In this document: piece after piece, positions 23,147-35,397 of the stretch
Position numbering within the stretch: the first letter of the stretch is position 1
Layout: every line of letters begins with the position of its first letter
Assembly (NCBI GenBank): GCA_950295325.1
Contig: OX485804.1
Span: forward strand, 63,454,533-63,518,532
Length of the DNA: 64,000 nt
Reading direction: 5' to 3'
Source: Polytrichum commune
Lineage: Eukaryota > Streptophyta > Polytrichopsida > Polytrichales > Polytrichaceae
The notes under the pieces: generated by a model
Told to the model about the DNA's origin: nothing
Database searches by the model: none
What the model saw: the letters and a program-made list of their open reading frames with translations, nothing else
Position numbers and translations under genes: made by a program

Positions 23147-23661
23147 ACTAAATATTGTGTTTAGTGTCATATAGTATTTTATGTCAATGTCGTAACTTTA
23201 CGAACGGCACTCCTTATAAATAGGTTTACAAGTATTGGCACAGATGATTAAATTTTGGATGAAATCCATGCCAATTATGGAAAAACAAACGTCGGGTATG
23301 TTCTGCAGCCTAAAGATTTTGTAATGAAACCTTGTCATGGATATTGAAATTTTGGATGAAATCTATGCGAATGATGGAAAACCAAAAGTCTGATGGATTA
23401 TGCGTCCTAAAGATTTCGTGACAAAATATTGTCACCAAATTTTGGATGATTGAAATTTGGATGAAACATCACTTACTAAGTGATAGTTTTTATAACATTA
23501 TTAATCTAAAATGTCCAAATTTCTTTACGATGAATGACAAGTAATGTGAAGTTTACATCCAGTGTTGGTGGCATGACACGGGCGGTTTACAATCGGTGTT
23601 GAGCAAGATGAAATAGAAAATGGTGGCACTACATACAATCCCAATACACTATGTAGTGTAC
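23147..23661 (+). mobile_element. MITE family M1, copy b with internal duplication
   Basis: It begins ACACTAAATATTGTGTTTAG and contains the M1 landmarks. A segment of about 110 bp ('GATGAAATC.ATGC.AAT.AT', 'CCTAAAGATTT.GT') is present twice, making this copy about 140 bp longer than others. The right end is diverged (CACTATGTAGTGTAC). Confidence 0.7.
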
Positions 23662-23823
23662 CACCCCGAAACAACACACAATAATTAATGAGTTGTTTCT
23701 TTTGGAAGAGTGTAGGCCTTAAAACCAATGAACCCTAAACCCTGAACCCTAATTATCAAAACAACGATTTCGCTTCTCAAGCCTCATGGCTACACTTATA
23801 CACCAACCACTCAACTTGCAGTA

Positions 23824-24637
23824 CTCTACAATATTGTACTTAGTGTCACCAATTCTATTTGTCTTGCTCAATACTAAGTGTAAACTGCCCATGTAGTGTC
23901 TCTAACACTAAACTTAAACCTAACATTATTTGGCATTCCTCGTTAGAAAGTTTGGGCATTATAGATTTACAATGTTGTGAGTATTGTCATTTACTAAGTG
24001 ATTCATCTCAATCATCCGTGACAACATTTCATTACAAGAAAATGTTAGGATGCAAAATATTGGTAAAATTTGTTTCAATATTTGGCATTTGAATTAAACC
24101 AAGAGTTCGACCTCTTGACCTTTCACACTAGAGGCCAAAGGCCAAAGGCCGTCGCCATTTAAAATGCCTACATGGCAATACTTTTTGACCAAGGCGACAG
24201 ACTCTTGAAGGGAGACCCAAACTATGGTCAAGAGGTCGTTGATTTTCTTTCATTAAAAAAAATCAAAATTTGACAAGATCTTGGCCACTAGATTGGAGTG
24301 GTTGTTTAGGGCAGTGAATAAAGTGGGATGCTCCTTCATCCTTTGGACTTTGGACTTGGCCATTGGAGGCTTCACACTATGCCTGGCCGAAGGCTCCAAT
24401 TCCTATATGTTATTGGCTATCTATTTTCAGCCCATTTCTTTGGACTCTCAACAAAATTTGGCCATTCAATCCCACGGCCTCTCGACTTGGACAGCCATAG
24501 TTTGAAGCGGCCCTATATGTAAGTTGGGATAACAATATTTGTAAACTTATCCATAAGAAGTGTCAATAGAAAAGTCACCACAGTGTCATTAAATACCACA
24601 TGACACTAAAATACAACATTTAGTGTAGTAATTCTTT
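23824..24637 (-). mobile_element. MITE family M1, copy c, split by an insertion
   Basis: On the minus strand the 5' end of M1 is at 24637-24528 (ACTACACTAAATGTTGTATT) and the 3' half at about 24080-23824. The intervening 24080-24528, about 450 bp including 'GAGGCCAAAGGCCAAAGGCC', is absent from other copies and is probably a later insertion. Confidence 0.6.
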
Positions 24638-25487
24638 ATCTGTATGCACAAGAAAAGTCTATGTGGAACTAGGAAGGTGAGTACGGGCTTTGAAATGTCT
24701 CTTTTTAAAATAGCCAAAAATCTCAAACTAAGTTCAAATTGTCAAAGCTTGGACGAACACACTTGTATGCTAGTCTTATAACCAAAAAGTGCAATTATCA
24801 TATTGAGTACATAGGTAGTACTTGGGAGCATTTTCCAAAGCATACGGTGACCGCTTCCTTGTTGTTTACTCCTTACAAAACCCGGTACATTCCAAACTCC
24901 AAGTAGAATGAGCGGGGAACATTCAAAGGTCATTGCGTTCCTTCTATGGCTTAGGGCCTTTAAACGCTCAAGTCTTTGAATTCTATGTCTTGAAAGTTGG
25001 GGCCATTGAGGTCCGAGGTGACCCTAAACTACCACATGATAGTGGAGAGGTATCCAAAAATCAAATCAAATGGTTGGCAATTCGACTCCCGGTCGTGAAA
25101 TCGTCTCTCTACTTGACGGAAAAAACTAGCCAAGCGGCCACACGTCTCTTGGGTTCCAAATAAAAGAAAAGTAAATTCAGTTGGGAACACTGTTGAAGTT
25201 TTGCAACTTGCATTCTCACACCGATGTGTGAGCTAGCTTTGTTTCATTTGAGGACATCAATTTGGGGAGTCCCATAAACATTTAGGTCAATTGCAACCAA
25301 TAAGAGCAAGGGGCAATGAGGGGAATGGAAGTTGGGGTTACAACTCGGTTAAGGCGTGAAGAATTGCTTGGTCATAGGGAAATATCACGTCATGGATCCA
25401 TTTGTTTAGTTTATCTATATTGATCATTGAATCTATGTTGAAGGGTGCAAGGGACAATCAATGTCATCAATGTGGTGATTTTGTGGT

Positions 25488-25868
25488 ATGTACACTGAAT
25501 AGTCCTATCAACGTGGGTGGAAATTTAGCGTGGAAATAATTAGCATGGGCCACACTAATCTTCTAGTCAAGGTGGAATTAATGTGGGGTTCAAGACCTCG
25601 GGTCTTCCCCCAGGTCTTCATAAAGACTCCCAATGAACACTTTGAATATTACTTGAAAGAAAAAAAATAACACAAAATAAAATAATCACCCACATGAGTT
25701 TTTTTTTAAAAGGAAAAACAACTATTATGACCCACGCTAATTTTCCATTAGAAATTTAGTGTGGGTTATAAATTAATGTGAGCCACATTAATTTTCATTA
25801 TGAGAATTATCGTGGGCTCTAAAAAATCATTGTGGCCCATAGTATTAGGACTATTTCGTGTAGTAGTT
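25488..25868. mobile_element. MITE family M3, copy b
   Basis: The terminal inverted repeats are TACACTGAATAGTCCTA at the left and the complement of TACACGAAATAGTCCTA at the right. The interior carries several GTGGGCCACA-like motifs in both orientations. It is inverted internally relative to copy a. Confidence 0.75.
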
Positions 25869-26194
25869 GTATGTTATTTATTCTTTTTTGACTAATTTGT
25901 TGCTTTTGGCATGCCTTTGCTTTCTCTTTGAACACATAGTCATAATTTTGGAAGGTACCATAGTTCACTTGAACACAATGTATATGAGAGCAAGTGAAGA
26001 CAAAAAGGCATGCATAAGGTAGGAAATAAAGGGGGGGGGGGGGAGAGAGAGAGGAGGAGAGGGAACTTTTGCACACAACCACACCCCTCATTCATCTGGT
26101 GTTTGTCTCAAGCTCATTAAACCCTTGGGCGAGAACTTGTAGCTTTTATGATCTTAACATTGTTGTCCATGGCCATAGTGGCCATTGTAGACTA

Positions 26195-26595
26195 TGTAAG
26201 GGCCGTGCCACACGAGTGGCAGCGGCAGGGATGTGCAGCCTCCTATTGGCTGAGCCGGGGGTACCCATACCCCACGGGCGGCAGGCGAAAATCGGGGAAC
26301 GACAGGTGGTGTCTGCCGCTGGCAGGAAAAACTTCCAGGCACTTGTGCCTGGAACTCCGTGCAAACTTGTACCTGCTGGCCTTGGAGTTCACCCAGCCCA
26401 GCCTGTCGGAAGCACAGAAGCCATTTCCAGGAGTGCCGCAGCTTCCCCGAAATTGCCTCCACGGTCCGGTGACTGGGCGCCCCTCGTGTGGGAAGACACC
26501 CTGGCTGGCAGTGATGTGGCGACCTCAGGCCTACTACCAACCCTAGCCTGGAAGGCAGGTGCCGGTGCCGCCTGTGTGGCAGGCGCCTAAGACAA
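26195..26595. mobile_element. GC-rich element with inverted termini
   Basis: About 400 bp of high GC in an AT-rich setting. The left end GCCGTGCCACACGAGTGGCA and the right end, read inward, GCGCCTGCCACACAGGCGGC form an imperfect inverted repeat of about 25 bp. Internal palindromes include CCAGGCACTTGTGCCTGG. Long stop-free frames occur on both strands, but this is expected of GC-rich DNA and none has a recognisable domain. Best read as a foldback-type transposon or a foreign GC island. Confidence 0.6.
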
Positions 26596-26599
26596 TGTA

Positions 26600-28611
26600 G
26601 CCTAGTTGGAATCACCTTGCATTGGATGACTCAACATTGTGGCCCACAATAAGAAATATTTTCAAGGGAGTTCATGTCACATAGCCCTAACTAATACTAA
26701 ATCACATATAGTATATAACTAGAACAAATACTTTCAATTGATGTATAATATTGTTTTAAATTGTAAAAGATGTGGGCATAGTAAAATAAAATAATGTATT
26801 ACAATGCATGATAAAAGAACCCAATTCGGAGAAGACATACAAATGACAATTTTGAGAGTGATTTCTAGATGACGTGTACATGGTTGGTACCACGTTATCT
26901 ATTTATGAGGGATTTGTGATGAGGATTTAAAGCACAAAATTGTTGTCAAGAACTTTGTTACATTACTTACATGGATTATTCTATAAAATTAGGGACTTTT
27001 ATATTTGAATAGTTTAAAGGTCACAGTAATTTCTTAAAAGCTTTTCAATAGTCATTGGATGGAACTTCAACAACTACAAGTGTGCTAAAAGTGGATAAAA
27101 ACTCAAACAAAAACTTTCTAGATATTCTAAAGTGGTTCCAAAAACGTGAGTGACCCAACATAACTTTACTTAGCGACTTGGGCCCTCAAAATGCAATAAT
27201 GAAATGTTGGGAGCTCAGTCTAAATACGAGTCTACCTGCGCAACCTTTCGAACATTTGACTGTTATATTTTGAGAACCCACAAAATGAAAATTAAATGTT
27301 GAGAATTGTTATAAACAATTTTAGGTTTTAAGAGGTTAAATAAAACACATAGTATGCACACTTTATTTTGGGAACACCGTTACATTTAGTTTGGTCCACC
27401 AAAAAAGCCTCAAATAACATGAATTCAAGTGAAACTAAATTCCTTTCTAAAGTTCAACAATCATCTATGATGATATTCATGATATACCAAATTCCAATGT
27501 GAGCATGGGAGAGTGTGCCGAAATGCAAGCCACCAAGTTAGTAAAGGCGAAGTTGTCTATGCATATATAGTTGCCTTGGTACCAATCCCAATGATTGCAT
27601 GGGTGGCCTCATCAATAAATAATGGGTTTCTCTACATACATATGGTATGGCTACAAGCAAAAAGAGAAACTGCAAGACATGTTCAAAGACGTGCAATATT
27701 GCTCCGTCCAAATTCCCCCCAAAAAATTCAATCCCAATTTTATGCTATACATCGTGGATTCCCAAATATTGTGTACCTATAATATTGTTCCTTCATATGT
27801 TGGTGTTCCATTTGGGGTCATTACTTTGGGTAACCACATAACTATTTGAAAATTGGATAGCAAAAACTAATGAGAGCAAGGGGCAACAAGCCTTGGCATG
27901 GAAACTAGGGTTGGTTGAGGCAAAGCACTTGGAGAAGGGACCTATTAGGTGATGTGCACACTCCTTCATAACATTATTCAGATCCATGACAATATTCTTT
28001 GGTATTCTCATATTCAGTTTGAATGTGGGAACATAGGAGTATATTCTGTAGAATATTGACAGTCCCATAGAACATTGTTATGGATCTGAATAATGTTACA
28101 TTGACGGACCATGACTAGTGAAAGTAAATTAAAGGAAGACATTAGACAATCGGGACTTCTAATGTAGTATTTCAGATTGTGCTACATGAAAGTTGCATGA
28201 CCTCTTTTAATTTACCACGTTAGGTCGTCACTTTCTTGCATGGCTTTGCGCTTCTCTTGGAACAAGCATTCATTGTTGAAAGGTTTCAATGAACACACTA
28301 TATACGGGGACAAGAAAACTTGACCCGCTCAAGGAGATTGGAATGAAGGGAGATGAGAGTAGAAGGAAAAAAGGGAGTCCAAGATGGGACTCGAGAAGGA
28401 GCTCGAGAAGGAGCTCAAGAAGAAGTATTTTTACTTGTTTTTTATACACTATGTGTAGTCCTCTTTCCAATATTACCACAACACCTCTATAACCTTAGTC
28501 AGTGGAGTCCAAGGCTTTCATGACCCAAAATAGCATGGAGCAGTCTTACCACAACATGCAATCACTATTTTAAAACAATTCCTCTACGTGGAAAGGGGGG
28601 GCGGGGGGCTG
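26600..28611. other. Gene-free AT-rich stretch
   Basis: No gene recognised. Around 27955-28100 there is a diverged inverted duplication of 'GGATCTGAATAATGTTA'-type sequence, and 28385-28425 has short 'GGAGCTCGAGAA' repeats. Confidence 0.4.
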
Positions 28612-28680
28612 GGGTGAACCAACTTGTACACTGGTTCTTTGGAGACAAGGGTTTAGGCATCCAATAAGGAACGAGCCAAA
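28612..28680. repeat. Hairpin repeat H1, copy a
   Basis: It contains 'GAACCAACTTGTACACTGGT', 'GGAGACAAGGGTTTAGGCAT' and 'CAATAAGGAACGAG', matching the hairpin repeats at 31375-31515 and 47043-47130. The right arm is truncated at a poly-G tract (28686-28698). Confidence 0.7.
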
Positions 28681-28869
28681 ACCGCGGGGGGGGGGGGGTT
28701 GGCAATTACACATGGGGCAACACTACAACATTGTTGGGTTGCAAACTGCTAGTAAGTAGTCACCTTTGTGGGACTTGACGATTAAATTACTGCCAAGCCG
28801 ATGAGATTTGTTGGCAACCATGCCACGCTGAGCCAGACATTGTGGCCATGTTGGGGTTACTCCCGGATT

Positions 28870-29105
28870 ATACAAAACCTACACCAAATGTGATATTTAG
28901 TGTGACTTACTATTTGGATTTACACGGTGCTATATCTTTTTACTATTGAAACAATTTTTTACCAAGTAAAGTTGCCAATGTTGTATAATGTCCAAAGTAC
29001 CAATTTAACATTTGTTGGTAAAATATGAGATATATAGTAAATAGATATAGCATTGCGTAATTCCAAATAGTAAGTCACACTAAATATCATATATTAGTGT
29101 AGTGC
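28870..29105. mobile_element. MITE family M2, copy b
   Basis: A palindromic element of about 235 bp. The left side has TTACTATTTGGATTTACACG and TGCTATATCTTTTTACT; the right side has GTAAATAGATATAGCA and GTAATTCCAAATAGTAAGTC. It ends with the TAGTGTAG terminus. The centre is an imperfect inverted repeat containing 'TTTTACCAAGTAAAGTTG'. Confidence 0.8.
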
Positions 29106-29754
29106 TCTGGTTCCCAAGCCCACCCAACTCTAGTGATGTTGGCTAATGTTATGTGTGTTCCCGTTCTTTGAATGTCCATGCAATTTCTTAAAGGGGCCCA
29201 CTATTGGAAGCAAAGGTGAAGTTAGTAGATTTAAGTGTGGAAGTAACTCCATTGTGTGGCCCACAATAATGTTCATTTAGTGTCAAAAGGCATGGTTCGT
29301 ATAGGTATGTAAGTTAAGTTATCTCTAATCATAACTAACTTACGGTGTTTGTAGTTAACTTGCCCTCATGATACATGTCATTTTGTCACGTTTTCAGAGC
29401 TGAAGTCTCTTCTGGTGAAGAACATGCCAAAAAATAGAAGTTACTTCATCCAGGCGGGAGGGAGTTACCATGTATTCCTCATCCCCAGCCTAATCCCCAT
29501 GTCCTAATCCAACACTAATGTAAAGGCTAATTAGGCTATAATAGGAAAAATAATGGTCACAGGGTGAGTTAAACCCTTAACTTTCCAAGCCTATGAAAGG
29601 GTTGTTTTGAGTGTCATTTCATTCAATGTTGGTTGTGGAATTCTCATGGACAATTGTGAAGTGGTTTTGTTTCCCAACCCCTACCCATCGATGGGTGTAG
29701 TATAACATGCACCTATAGCTGATTTATTGTTGATTCATACCATATTATCTTTGA

Positions 29755-30145
29755 TAGCTTGATTTGGGGTCTTTGACTCTGGTATCGGTGTCAATTTATC
29801 TAAAAGTTGTCAACTTGTGTTGCATCAATAAATCCATGATGAAACATTTGCCAAAGCGGATACAAAACCGGACTTCCCTTGGTTTAGTTATGGTCGTTGG
29901 AAGCGCATGTTTGTTGATTTCTTAATTGGATACATAGATCCTCCCAATTGTGTTCACTATTGAGCGTAGAGTATTATCAATGTTTGAAGACGTAGCATTA
30001 TTATTTTTTATACATGTGTCTTTGTGGTGTTTGTTCTTTGATCCTCACCAAACCACCTACCGATCAAATATAGGGGTCCGCTCAGTGTTCAAGATTGAAG
30101 TCTTGAATGCCCTTCAAACGCGACTTGGCCCTTCAAAATAGACCT
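29755..30145 (-). repeat. Intron-like repeat IR-1, long form, copy
   Basis: On the minus strand it reads 'GACCCCTATATTTGATCGG', 'GTGGTTTGGTGAGGATCAAA', 'CGCTCAATAGTGAACACAAT' and 'AAATCAACAAACATGCGCTT'. It matches 45270-45590 closely over about 310 bp in the opposite genomic orientation. It includes about 150 bp not present in the 390-bp intron of histidine-rich gene 1. Confidence 0.75.
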
Positions 30146-31374
30146 CTCTAAAAAAACAACCCTTCATAACGCAACCCCAAATTGAAAATGAAGACGTCAC
30201 ATGAAGTCCTCAATACAATCTCCCCCCCCCCCCCCCCACAAGAACCAACAAGCGTCGGGCATTATCATTCCAAGAAGTGGAGTTAGATGGTTGATTCTTA
30301 ATTCCTCACATTGTACTCGAAACAAATACAATATAATCCATGCACACGTTTAATACGAGTTTTGCATTTCATTTTTTATATTCTTGGATCGACGTCGTTG
30401 ATTTGAACCAGCCCTTCCGTTGAAGAGCTGAAATTTGAGAGCCTTTCAAAATGAAACTCATACGAGGGCTCCAATCTTAAACACCAGGCCCGGTTACGAA
30501 AAATGGGCCATCTACCTTAAGACCCATCTAACTTATCTACCTTGTGATGGAGAAGATATATAGCACTCCGTGTGCGGAAGCCTACGTAAGATTTGTGCAG
30601 GTTTTACTGATTCATTAGATCAACAATGCCTGATTTCCTTGCACGTTACTCTTGAGTGACTGACCTCGGCAACTTCTCAAGAGCCTTGCATAGCAACCCA
30701 CCCAATGTTATGTTAAACAACCAATATTGCCTCTGCCACCGACCCACGGCGTGAGGTGGATTACGCCTCTGGATTCTTCACCACGGTATGCGTGCCTAAT
30801 TCGCTTTCTTGATTGAATTCAGACACCTGTGTTTGAGCGGCGGTGTGGATCTAAGAACGGACACCCCAAAGACACGTGTTTAGAAGAGGTTAGGGTTGAG
30901 GCATCTATACTTGATAAGATTAGAGAGCTTGCATTTGTTTAGGAGGAGTGATAGTAGGGGATTATCTTCCTTGCGAAGAGAAACAATTTCTAAGGAGACA
31001 ATGGAGTTTTTCTTTTTCTTTTTCCCGTGAATATGGAAATTGCTACGAATTTTGAAGCGGAAAAGTTACGTGGTAACACATAGGTCAATCTACATGTTAA
31101 CCCACAACCGCTCATCTAAATAGTGTGAAAACTCTTGTGAAGGTAATCAATCACAAGCCTTTGCCACCAATAAACCTTGGCGTTGTTCGTTTAATAAAGT
31201 ATAGATCTCATCTGCGTTGGCATTACATGACCCTGGTGAGTGGTTGAAGTTACTTGGTTGGTTATGGATGCCTCGACCTTAGACTACGTGCTCGAAATAT
31301 GTTAACCATTCTAGGCTCCATATTTTGAGCATTGTTGTGTAACAAACGGACTAGTTCAAGGGGATTAGAATAGC

Positions 31375-31515
31375 ATAGCCCAAGTTAAGATTGTTGGGTG
31401 GGGGATTGGGACGAACGAACCCATACATTGGTTCCTTGGAGACAAGGGTTTAGGCATCCAACAAGGAACGAGTGTATGCGTTGGTTCGCCCAAATTCCGG
31501 GTGGGGAGGGGGTGT
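31375..31515. repeat. Hairpin repeat H1, copy b
   Basis: The left arm GACGAACGAACCCATACATT and right arm ATGCGTTGGTTCGCCC are complementary. The loop region carries GGTTCCTTGGAGACAAGGGT and AACAAGGAACGAGTG. The predicted stem spans about 85 bp (roughly 31407-31491). Confidence 0.75.
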
Positions 31516-31959
31516 TGTGGTTTCGTCAATTTGTGTAGCAAGAGGGGGCCGGTAGTAGGGTGAGTGGGCCCATGATCCAGTTGGCCGTAGGAGGATAGTT
31601 TCAAAGCGAAGCCACCTCATATGTTGGCAAGTGAGTTGGTGCTGATGTGGTGTATTAGGATCGAGCTACCCGAACATGCCCGAGCCTAAAAAACTTTAGT
31701 TTCTGCCCGCCAACTTGAGAGTTGCAACTTCGGTGTGCGACTATGAGGCATGATGTGTATGTTTCACCAACAATTTTCAGTGTATATATATGGCACAATC
31801 TTAATGATGTCCAAGCACCCAACAACTCAAAAACCTTGGGCGAGCATAGTGACACATACAACCCTAGTTTTGAGTAGGCGACACAAATTGGAGAACCAAA
31901 AGGGTTGAAACCTCTTCTCAATGAAAATGAGCAAATGTCCTTCTTCATCTTCTTATGCC

Positions 31960-32212
31960 CGACTTCAAAAATACCATTTTCCTTGCATTTTTGAAGGTCA
32001 CTTATTCACAAATCCCATGTTGAGTGCACTTCATCTCCAAGGTCCAAAATCCAATATATATGTTCACTTCCATTGAGTACATAAGCGATGGGTTGGGATT
32101 TCATTGTTGAAGTGAAACCGTCAATAAAGCATGTATTTAACTTGGAAGTCAAAAATATTACAAAACCCTCATTAGCATCGAGGTTATGATTTTTGTGACT
32201 TACCATTGATAG
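31960..32212. repeat. Dispersed repeat shared with 39262-39540
   Basis: Both copies contain 'GCATTTTTGAAGGTC.CTTAT', 'TGAGTGCACTTCA.CT.CAAG', 'TCAATAAAGCATGTA.TTAAC' and 'TTTTGTGACTTACCATT'. Same orientation, no coding frame. Confidence 0.75.
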
Positions 32213-32228
32213 ACTATATGTATTCTAG

Positions 32229-33420
32229 CCTTGGAGTTAATTCTATCTAGGACTAAAATCATGATATTTGGTTGCAACAAAAGGAAGTTGAGGACAAAGA
32301 CAAGGAAATCAAACCAAGACAAGGACCAAATTGAGATAACCCATGAATACAAATACCTTGGGATTGATTTTCATTCACATGGTTACTTTTAATGATCTAG
32401 TAAAAGGTGAAGAATGGCAAGTATGAAAGCTTTGATGAACACCTTAAGGAAAGAAGCAATACTTGGAGTCACATGTTGGGAACTCAAATCCCTTTTATTC
32501 AAGGCTTTGGTGCTTCCGACTTTCACATATGGCACTGAAATTTGGGAAGGCGACTTGACAAACTCTCATTGGAAGGTCTTCGAGAAGAGCATGAAGATGC
32601 ATATGATGTCTCACATCAAAGTGTGGTTTTTTTTGACTACCTGTCATATTTTGTTGGCTGAATTTGGAGAACTTCTCATATAATTATACGCTCTCAAGCT
32701 CACTATGGGTTGTCAACAACGTCTTGTCCACCTATCCCCCTCTTGGTTAGTCAATAATACAACCTTATTTTTTCAACACCTGGCCGAACAAGCATTCAAC
32801 ACCTAGCACAAATCGACAACCATGTGAAAGACATCATGGGGTTTATCTCATTGGGACCCCATGATAACCCAACCACATAAAAAATAGCACATGATGATAT
32901 CAAGGAGACGATTCTTGCTAAGAGGGGAACTCTTTCCATTTCTTTGGGAGGAAACTAGATTACCTCCACCTCAAGGATTTTCTCAAAAATACAAATGTGA
33001 ATTGTACTTGAAGCAACCCATTGACACCACCACAACGCAAGACCATTGTTGTCTACCACACCTTGAACCATAGACTTGATATTGAAATCAGACGATGGTC
33101 AACTATGCCCATCTCTAGAGATACTGGACTGTGCCACTATAATGCTCCTATAATGCAGTTGAAAATGAGACACATTTCATGTTAGAATGTCCCCTAGACA
33201 ATCCCAATAGAGATAAGTCTCCATCACTATTTGAGAATGTAGTTCTAGGGAGCCTCAAGTATTTCTTTTAACTGGACCGTCAAGTGGACGTTAGTAGTAG
33301 CCTCTATCTCACGGACGCTACCGCACACCGTTGGTTTGGACCCATCCTGATGTACTGTACTTTCATTCCCGTTAACCTTTTGGGCTTCTCGGACTTTAAA
33401 ATCCATTTCATTTCATTTCA
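32229..33420 (+). mobile_element. Non-LTR retrotransposon (LINE) 3' part, degenerate
   Basis: Fragments of reverse transcriptase are readable in order: RTKIMIFGCNKRKLR, then HEYKYLGIDFHSHGYF (about 32250-32390), then MKALMNTLRKEAI, CWELKSLLFKALVLPTFTYG and TEIW (32414-32560), a pattern typical of the RT C-terminal region of plant LINEs. A further frame (LYALKLTMGCQQRLVHLSPS, 32685 onward) and a cysteine-containing end (HFMLECPLDN, about 33175) follow. Stops and frameshifts break it. The end has a short (TTTCA)n tail near 33405-33420. A related 3' end lies at 56095-56200. Confidence 0.85.
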
Positions 33421-33654
33421 TTAAACGAGCACGAGAATCTTCACTTTGATAATGCATAAGATACTCATATCAGCTCCAAAAATAACGAGGAAAGTGGCTA
33501 CGTTTCGGCCTCGATCTGGAGTTGCTGATCATCTTGTACTTCATACTTACCGCGTGTTTCACATTTACTGAGTGTTTCACATCCTCGGAGAAGTGGGCTA
33601 ATTCAATGGGGGCAAGCAACCATGTAATTATAGGACCCATCTACCTTAACTTAG

Positions 33655-34571
33655 ATGTCTGCACTTGATTATACAGGGGGCTGGTGGACCTGCACTGCTG
33701 CCACCGGACTCATCAGCAGTAGAAGAAACTTACTTAATAGAAGATAGAAAAGTGGTAGGAAGGGTGCCGCAACTTGGCTCCTGTCCTCCATCGCCAGATT
33801 CTGTCGCGGGGTTTGTGCACAGCCAAGCTCCTAGGTAGCCTAATTAAGCTGGATTGAGGGTAGATACAGTACATCCATAGCCGGGGGGAAAAGCTTCATA
33901 ACTTACTAAACTTAGAGATCGGGCGGCAGCGGCAAAGGTTACCTCAGCAGCAGCGGTGTAAGAGTAATTGTTAGCTGCGACTCGGAAGCGGGTCGACCCA
34001 GTCAGAGCACTGCGACGTGCATGTCAATTTGGTTTTCCTTGGATGCCAACCTAACTTGGAACTCATCGGGGATTCAGGTCGAGTCCGGAGGCAGAAGATT
34101 TTACTCCGACCGATGTTGGAGCGAGGACTCACTCCAATGGGCTTGTAGGTTCTAGTTCTCCTTCCTCTTCATCGACTGGTCTCACTGCATGCAGCCAATG
34201 TGCCTGAGTCCTGACAATTGGATATTGGGCTGGGATTCTCGCGTCTCACCTCTTCTCTGTGCATGACAGGCAGCCTCCCTGCAGAGCTCCTGATGATTCA
34301 GGTCTGATACGCTTGGGTGGTGGCAGGCTTGCAGTACCTGTGGGGGTGTAAGGTTAGGTGTCATTTTGGTGGTGGGTTGTACCGGGAGTACTCACCCGAG
34401 TGAGAGCTAAGGAAGCCGACCATCGAGGAGTGGGGTGCTTCAGATTGCTTGTTGTCACTGAAACGTGGTGGTGTTGCTTAGTCCTGGTCTTCAAGGTTGT
34501 GAGGTGAAGGAGGTGAAGCGGGGTCGCTGGATTGAAACTCAGATCCTTGGTGTATAGCTTGTGGAGTTTGA

Positions 34572-34604
<33 letters not shown>

Positions 34605-35397
34605 GAGGAAGTGATTTGGTAGAGATCAGTCTCCCTCAGTTGGGTTGGGAGGGATTGGCGGAGCGGGGGTGGAGCTGGATGTTTTATAAAAAAATAAAAA
34701 TTCACAAGTTAGGCTGCACCTCTGGATTTGATTGACGGAAGACATCGTGATGAGGATGGTGATGTATCCGGTTGACATGCGGTTTAGCTTGTTTTCGATG
34801 GCGGAACTAGTACTCGGGAAGCGACATGCACAAGTCTGTGTCAGGAGGCCTACGTTGGCGGCGACCAAGAGTATGGATTGATCGTGGAGTCAGCTGAACG
34901 TCGACTTAGTTTGTGCTGCTTGCAGTTTTGATCACCGCACTTGGCCGCTGTCAATTTCCTTCAACCAGGTAGGTGCCGAGTTGGAGTTACGGAGCTTTCG
35001 GAAGAGTTTTGTTCGTCATGAAGTATGTAGTATCCGAGCTTCGAGGTGTGCAGTTTTTGTACCTTCAGGTTTTGGTGTGACGTACTGCTTTGTGTTGGAG
35101 CTGAGAGGAAAGAGACGATCATCATCACTTTCTCAATGTGCTTCACGTGTTGCAGATTGGATACAAAAGTATGAACGAAAGTGGAACACTGGGAGATAGC
35201 CCTCTCCTGGACTCGAAGACCGATAGGGAGCTCACAATGCTCAAGTTTGCCATAGCCGGGGTGTCGAAGGCCAGGATTTGCATGTGTGGCCACTGAAGAA
35301 ATTGGAAACGAAATAAATTAGTGGCAATTAGTGCACTCAGAGAAGTAGATAGATCATGCACAGTGCTTAGGACTTGGACATCTGCACACATTACAGA
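33655..35397. promoter_or_regulatory. 5' flank of histidine-rich gene 2
   Basis: More GC-rich than the repeat tracts and free of recognisable genes. The sequence CACACATTACAG directly precedes the ATG at 35398, so an intron in the 5' UTR with its acceptor there is possible; a donor such as CAG|GTAGGT near 34968 could pair with it. This is inference. A (TG)n tract lies at 34575-34603. Confidence 0.35.
34575..34603. repeat. (TG)n microsatellite
   Basis: About 14 uninterrupted TG units, about 800 bp upstream of histidine-rich gene 2. Confidence 0.95.

Larger units (their letters stand above)
30786..33654 (+). repeat. Intron-like repeat IR-1, copy enlarged by nested insertions
   Basis: The 5' end is CACG|GTATGCGTGCCTAAT with 'CACCTGTGTTTGAGCGGCGG' and 'GTGGATCTAAGAACGGACAC'. 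The middle part is at about 31290 ('GACTACGTGCTCGAAATATG'). The 3' end at 33430-33654 runs from GAGAATCTTCACTTTGATAA through CCATCTACCTTAACTTAG and matches the last 190 bp of the intron of histidine-rich gene 1. A hairpin repeat (31375), a dispersed repeat (31960-32212) and a LINE (32229) lie inside. I see no clear exon on either side. Confidence 0.65.

Noticed and set aside
26069-26590. A 173-codon plus-strand frame, with a 153-codon frame on the minus strand, in the GC-rich block
   Set aside because: Stop-free frames on both strands are expected from high GC; no domain is recognisable and the block has inverted-repeat ends.
34961-35293. Minus-strand frame of 110 codons upstream of histidine-rich gene 2
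   Set aside because: No recognisable domain, and it lies in the presumed promoter or 5' UTR of the plus-strand gene.
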